Assembly (NCBI RefSeq): GCF_049331405.1
Contig: NZ_CP186274.1
Location: 9,176,001 to 9,240,000, forward strand
DNA from: PoT sp049331405
Lineage (GTDB): Bacteria > Planctomycetota > Planctomycetia > Isosphaerales > Isosphaeraceae
Length of the DNA stretch: 64,000 bases
Reading direction: 5' to 3'
In this document: positions 63,827 through 64,000 of the stretch, piece after piece
How the letters are laid out: the number at the start of each line of letters is the position of its first letter
How positions within the stretch are numbered: position 1 is the stretch's first letter
Program-made: the position numbers and the translations under genes
The notes under the pieces: generated by a model
What the model saw: only the letters and a program-made list of their open reading frames with translations
What the model was told of the DNA's origin: nothing
The model's database searches: none

Positions 63827-63849
63827 GGATAATGTCCTTTATCCTGCAT
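63827..63849 (-). repeat. 23-bp recombinase-type site, inverted copy upstream of the integrase
   Basis: Exact reverse complement of 62775-62797, lying in the promoter region of the integrase gene. The remaining 150 bases of the window hold nothing I can support. Confidence 0.85.
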
Positions 63850-64000
63850 GAGATCATGTCACAATATCTCGGTTTTATGCAAGCGAAAAGACGTCATCGA
63901 ACGCCCATTCGATGCCCCGCCCCTCGACGACCGTCACCCGAGGCGTCGTTGCCCGGGATCAGTCCATGGACCCTCGCTTATCGAAGAAGGTGGGACGATG

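Overview
The window looks like chromosomal DNA from a GC-rich planctomycete, most likely an Isosphaeraceae relative. It carries families typical of that phylum: a DUF1559 pseudopilin-type protein, a DUF1501/DUF1549-DUF1553 cytochrome pair, a PVC-type CxxCH haem protein, TIGR03067 domains, a Ser/Thr kinase with TPRs, and an ECF sigma factor fused to a large C-terminal sensor-like region. Taxonomy is inferred from gene content, not from a marker gene.

Positions 1-42,600 are an ordinary, mostly intact chromosomal region. In order it holds: a hypothetical protein; a DisA-like diadenylate-cyclase-domain protein convergent with a kinase-TPR protein; a copper-storage-type four-helix-bundle protein and an ECF sigma factor/propeller/thioredoxin fusion; a secreted FG-GAP protein; a quinone oxidoreductase whose 3' end overlaps a MacB-like ABC ATPase (permease next door); a secreted esterase; a lipoprotein + DUF1559 pair; and a seven-gene cluster (20,505-31,330). 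That cluster encodes an enolase-superfamily acid-sugar dehydratase, an esterase, a GntR/FCD regulator, a cytochrome/DUF1553 protein, a DUF1501 protein, a dimethylformamidase-like protein and an MFS permease. It is preceded by two copies of a palindrome (TGTTCGAACA) that I propose as the operator of its GntR regulator. Then come a Tex RNA-binding protein with a very long disordered insertion, a TIGR03067 protein, two small membrane proteins, a PVC haem-binding protein and a PcfJ-like protein.

Positions 42,800-63,900 are an accessory island. It opens with a tRNA-Leu(UAG)-like remnant and holds at least six transposase loci. One ISAs1 element is nested inside an IS1182-like transposase with a 10-bp target duplication that restores the frame when removed; an IS4-like element has an 8-bp duplication. 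The island also has a frameshifted resolvase, a long AT-richer secreted protein, and a phage/plasmid-like module: a decayed replication initiator, a DUF6362 protein, iteron-like repeats, a large serine recombinase, ArdC antirestriction, a VapBC-type toxin-antitoxin pair and a tyrosine integrase. Frameshifts are common here and absent from the recognised genes of the first 42 kb.

The most unusual structure is at the right end. The tyrosine integrase gene is boxed, about 25 bp on each side, by two inverted, identical 23-bp copies of a recombinase-type core site (GGATAA-6 bp-TTATCC). Other points worth a second look are the Tex insertion, the ECF-thioredoxin fusion that has lost its second active-site cysteine, and the regulated catabolic cluster.
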